A stretch of 11,978 nt of DNA from Phoronis ovalis (taxonomy: Eukaryota > Phoronida > Phoronidae): positions 1 to 11,978 of the forward strand of contig JAOXYB010048780.1 in assembly GCA_028565635.1 (NCBI GenBank), in the 5' to 3' direction. Each line of letters begins with the position of its first letter. Position 1 is the first letter of the stretch. Under the pieces are notes generated by a model. It did not search any database, was not told the origin of the DNA, and saw only the letters and a list, made by a program, of their open reading frames with translations. Shown piece by piece: positions 9,087 to 11,978 of this stretch. Position numbers and translations under genes: made by a program.

Positions 9087-9748
9087 CATATCTGCTACAC
9101 ATATTTTTGTATAACTAATGACAGTAAATGCATGATTATATGCTGTAAGACTCACCAGGCACTACAAGACTCTTGTCTTGTGTAGACTTTTAAACCTCTA
9201 AATGCAAAATATCATGAACAATTCTTTCCCTAATGCCAGTTGTTCCTAAACTAAACATAGTTATAAGGTAGAGTGAAGGTAATACATTCTTTGTTGGCAA
9301 GTATATATTTTATTTACCATTCCCGCCTAAAAGTGTTGTATTTTCGCATTTCACACTTTAAAATCTCATTCATGCACTGTTCATGTGGCAGAACTCGCTC
9401 ACGCTTCAGCAGCTAATTTCAGCTGCTTTCACCGTTCACCATCGAAAAAAACGGCCCCTTCACCGTTTAAGCAAAAAGTATACACTCCTCTCTTATATTA
9501 CTTCAAGGATATTATTACCAAGTTATCAAACACACAAGTTTTTTTTCAAGTACCCCCCATGGTCCGACTCAAATTAATAACAGGTACACATGTATGTGAA
9601 CAAAAACAGGTAACAAGGGAAATTTTAAAGAAGAAAGCACTTTAACATGCATTATGCAGTTCAGGTTATTTGATTATCTGTGCATTTAGGGTGCTCCATT
9701 TACTGCAGTAGTGCAAACTCCGCATTACATTACTTTAATATTCAGGCT
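9087..9748. other. Intron-like DNA, no gene recognised
   Basis: AT-rich and without recognisable coding. Two overlapping + strand open frames at 9383-9645 carry no known motif. The sub-segment 9430-9570 contains TTCACCGTTCACC and shows inverted similarity to 7330-7500, so it is probably a diverged repeat, not an exon. Confidence 0.4.
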
Positions 9749-10437
9749 TAGTCTACATGATGGTGATATCCCGGGGTGGTATTTTCAGACTTTTGCGTGA
9801 AATCAATGAAATTTAATTAGCGTTTTATGACATCTCTTAAAAATTAGAAAAAGACTTTTTTGTCTATGTATTAAGGGATCGAAGTTTAACATTTAATAGG
9901 GGCATTTCCAAAAACCCATTCACAAACATGGGTAACAGTTATTTCCTTGGGACATTACTGTATGGCCTTGAGTGCTGCTTGCTTTCCCATAACTCCCTAG
10001 TGGCAAAATTGGGAAACTGCTCAGTCCAATGTCCACTTCCAATGTTTGCTGCAGATTATAATTGGGGAGTCCCTTAGTGTATGGGCGGGAGCCTACTGGG
10101 ATGTGCTTTTTTGGCGATTTTTTGTATCTTTTACGTCCCTTTTGCATATTTTGGAAATAGTTTTTGAGACATAGTCATAAATTCCTTTGGAAAGGTATAT
10201 TTTGTGTCTACTTTCCACAGAAAATAATGCACAATATCTCGTAAATCCAGCATAAAATCAATAACAGTATTTTGAATAATAAATTTCAGGGTATTTTGTT
10301 ATATTTTGGGGTGCAAATTTACACATTTTAGGTATAGAGTATATTTTAGATAAAATTATACCCTCTGCAGCACATCCCCAACCAAAAATATATAACCAAG
10401 AGGACCCCCGGAGTTATCGCCTATGTTTGTAGTCTAT
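9749..10437. mobile_element. Candidate MITE-like element with imperfect terminal inverted repeats
   Basis: The left edge reads TAGTCTACATGATGGTGATA then TCCCGGGG. The right edge, reverse-complemented, reads TAGACTACAAACATAGGCGATA then ACTCCGGGGG. The two share TAG(A/T)CTACA, GG(C/T)GATA and a CCGGGG block in the same order, with short gaps. The interior is GC-richer than its surroundings at 9900-10150. A minus-strand open frame there (9920-10147) has no recognised domain. No target-site duplication was identified and the ends are approximate. Confidence 0.4.
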
Positions 10438-10484
10438 GAGTTGTTCTGTCTCAGTACTGAAAAGTCTTCTTTTACTCAGTTACA

Positions 10485-10515
10485 TATAAATAACATGAAG
10501 TCTTAACTCTCAGTC
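10485..10515 (+). promoter_or_regulatory. Core promoter of exon C: TATA box plus initiator
   Basis: TATAAATA at 10485-10492 is followed by TCAGTC at 10510-10515, a match to the animal initiator consensus. The A of the initiator (10512) is 27 bp after the first T of the TATA box, within the usual 25-31 bp. The ATG of exon C is at 10547, leaving a ~35-nt 5' UTR. The spacing makes this the best promoter candidate in the window. Confidence 0.5.
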
Positions 10516-10546
10516 AAATTTTGTGAGATCACAAAAGACAGTAATT

Positions 10547-10688
10547 ATGCTATCAATAGAAACCATTGCTCATTTGTTGATTTGTGGACTTAATTTATAT
10601 TTACAAAAACTATCATGAAAGTACCATTCATGGATTTAAAGAATCTACCTATGCTGGACGATTCAAGTATTTAACGTATTGGAATGCA
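10547..10688 (+). pseudogene. AIG1/ADTRP-like first exon C, frame-shifted
   Basis: From ATG 10547 the frame reads a membrane-helix start (MLSIETIAHLLICGLNLY) that lines up with AHMIFFAVELYSVYY of exon B, but it stops at TGA 10616. Another frame, open from 10581, carries on with the expected sequence IYKNYHESTIHGF and then TYAGRFKYLTYWNA, ending in phase 0 at GCA|GTAAGA. The span is 142 nt, one base more (or two fewer) than a multiple of three, so one small indel at about 10590-10605, near ATTTATATTTACAAAAAC, breaks the frame. The catalytic Thr equivalent and the donor are intact and the promoter looks good. It is either a recent pseudo-exon, an allele, or a base-calling error in a T/A-run region. 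Confidence 0.7.
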
Positions 10689-11414
10689 GTAAGAGTTTTT
10701 AATTTTTAACTACATAAACAGGAAAATATGTGACATGTACAAAGCAAAAATGACAAATTCAAATAATATATTGAAAAAACACAGACATTTTTATAGGTTA
10801 ACATGTTTGATTTTTAATTCTGCATTCACAGTTGTCTTATTTCTAGACTTGCATAATAAAAAATTATGTTACTATAATATGTACAAACTATGAAAAATAA
10901 GCGCTACTGCAATAAATTAAGATATCCAAGAAGGAATAGTGTAAAATGTGACACTTACAGATATGTCAATACAATTTTAAACTCAGGCTAGTTTCAAAAC
11001 TCCTTTAAAAATATATCAATATCGATAAAATAACAGAATGAAGTAGTACTACCGGGTACTACTTTGTCTGAATTATTTCGTTTTGATTGAACTTTGATCA
11101 TGTTTTATCTACCATTACATGAATAGACAATTCCTTATCTCGATCTCAGTTATAAAATTTGTAGATGCCCAAACATTTTAACGATCTTTAATTTTCAAAA
11201 TTGTTTAGTGACTGTTAATATTGAAAAAAGAATAAGGCTTTAATAAGGTGCCATAAATGGTAACAAAATGTTTTTGTTTAAAATACTTCATCAATTATAT
11301 AAGCTTAAATATACATTCTAAAAAAAATTAGAAAATTACTGTATTTCTATTTTATCAGCTGCCTGTGTTATAGTTTGAAGTTGCCCTTATGAAAATATTA
11401 CCATGTAATCATTG
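10689..11414. other. AT-rich intron-like DNA
   Basis: No coding or recognised repeat. There is one 9-bp-arm hairpin, AAGTAGTAC (11041-11049), loop TACCGG, GTACTACTT (11056-11064), of no known role. Upstream of exon D I find no TATA box; CAGCTG, an E-box, is at about 11357. Confidence 0.45.
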
Positions 11415-11567
11415 ATGATGTCTTCCATTGTTTATATGTTCATTAATGCTGTTCACGGTTATGCCTTATTCTATGACTTGGCTTATGTTTATGAACCTGG
11501 TAAAAAGAAACTAGATATTTTCGAAGTTATTGGAGTAAAATTGTCATTCCTAACTTTCTGGAACTTG
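11415..11567 (+). CDS. AIG1/ADTRP-like first coding exon D (diverged)
   Basis: The exon has 51 codons from ATG 11415 (a second ATG follows at 11418) to TTG|GTAGGT, phase 0. A hydrophobic helix (IVYMFINAVHGYALFYDLAYVY, ~5-26) is followed by a linker with EPGKKKLDIF and then VKLSFLTFWNL at the exon end. SFLTFWN matches the KFLTFID/KYLTFLN region of human AIG1/ADTRP. Thr47 aligns with the catalytic Thr, but the usual GGR/AGR-[WF]-K is replaced by GVKLS, making D the most diverged copy. It is nearest the right edge, so if shared downstream exons exist they begin after this. Intron-like AT-rich DNA follows its donor with no acceptor-exon recognised up to 11830. Confidence 0.65.
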
Positions 11568-11835
11568 GTAGGTATCTTAAAATATAATCTTATCATTTTT
11601 TTGCAGGTTTTGTAAATTAATCTGTCAGAAAATAACCCACTTTGAAAACATTTCTATGCAAAGAGTTTTATTAATAAGGTGCTTAATAACTTTTCTACGA
11701 CTAATTTATGACACAAAATAGACAGAAAACTTTTGGAGCACTGTTATCTTCATTTCTATTTCAATAGTAAAACAACTTCTACTTGTAGAAATAAACTTAA
11801 TTATGTATTCAAAAACCAAAAACTGTTTGAATTTT
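11568..11835. other. AT-rich intron-like DNA
   Basis: Nothing recognised; it separates the exon D donor from the inverted repeat module. Confidence 0.5.
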
Positions 11836-11978
11836 TATGCCATCCACCATAGTGGAATGGGCATATTGTCGTAGTGTATGCGGCGTCGTCGGCATATGTA
11901 CCCTTTTCTTTGTGTTGCTATAACGGCTTCAGCTTTTGTCAGATCATCTTTGTATTTGGTACAGGGTAAGTACAGGTC
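11836..11978 (-). mobile_element. Inverted copy of the array's terminal module (partial)
   Basis: On the minus strand this reads GACCTGTACTTACCCTGTACC, then the GATAAAAACTGAAGC-type block (here CTGACAAAAGCTGAAGCCG), then CGACGACGCC, ACACTACGAC, and an imperfect hairpin, ending in CATAAAAATTCAA. The order is the same as at 3188-3370. The hairpin spans 11836-11865 with a one-base gap and a loop CATA. The copy continues beyond the window edge, so a second array may lie to the right. Confidence 0.85.

Noticed and set aside
9383-9645. Two overlapping + strand open frames (64 and 86 codons)
   Set aside because: No motif is recognised, the longer one has no ATG start, and the segment shows repeat-like similarity to 7330-7500.
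1-11978. tRNA, rRNA or CRISPR content
   Set aside because: No cloverleaf with A/B boxes or rRNA core was recognised. The tandem array has long diverged units without spacer-repeat alternation, and the DNA is eukaryotic.

Overview
This is eukaryotic, almost certainly animal, genomic DNA. It is AT-rich, its coding is broken into short exons with GT splice donors, and a large share is repetitive. A long satellite-like array with an end hairpin and several small inverted-repeat elements suggest a marine invertebrate, most likely a mollusc (bivalve or relative). That placement is an inference, not proven. No complete gene, rRNA or tRNA is visible.

Layout. Positions 1-3370 hold a tandem array on the + strand. 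Its higher-order unit is about 470-475 bp, built from two related sub-blocks offset by about 150 and 325 bp, and it carries perfect hairpins. It ends in a 13-bp-arm palindrome at 3330-3361. The same terminal module returns in inverted orientation at 11836-11978, so one repeat family faces inward from both sides of an ~8.5 kb segment. Positions 3371-5400 are AT-rich and non-coding as far as can be read, with one notable object: a 36-bp near-perfect palindrome (4810-4845) flanked by an exact 8-bp direct repeat. Positions 5400-6180 contain two GC/CpG-richer patches with a perfect kappaB-type site and a perfect CRE palindrome, plus a possible minus-strand exon with a canonical donor.

The main biological content is at 6619-11567: four + strand exons that each look like a first coding exon of a FAR-17a/AIG1-like (AIG1/ADTRP) membrane hydrolase. 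Each has a first membrane helix, then a block like [YF]-[AG]-G-R-[WF]-K-[YF]-[LM]-T-[WYF]-W-N (the fourth copy is diverged here), then one more codon and a phase-0 GT donor at exactly the same codon position. The Thr of this block aligns with the catalytic Thr43 of human AIG1. No second exon of the family is visible between the copies, and one (exon C) has a shifted reading frame although it has an excellent TATA/initiator core promoter. The simplest reading is a cluster of alternative first exons, each with its own promoter, all splicing to shared downstream exons beyond the right edge. The alternative is remains of tandem gene duplication.

Mobile DNA lies between exons B and C: a ~754-bp inverted-repeat element (8333-9086), a possible second one (9749-10437), and two segments resembling 3' ends of non-LTR retroelements.
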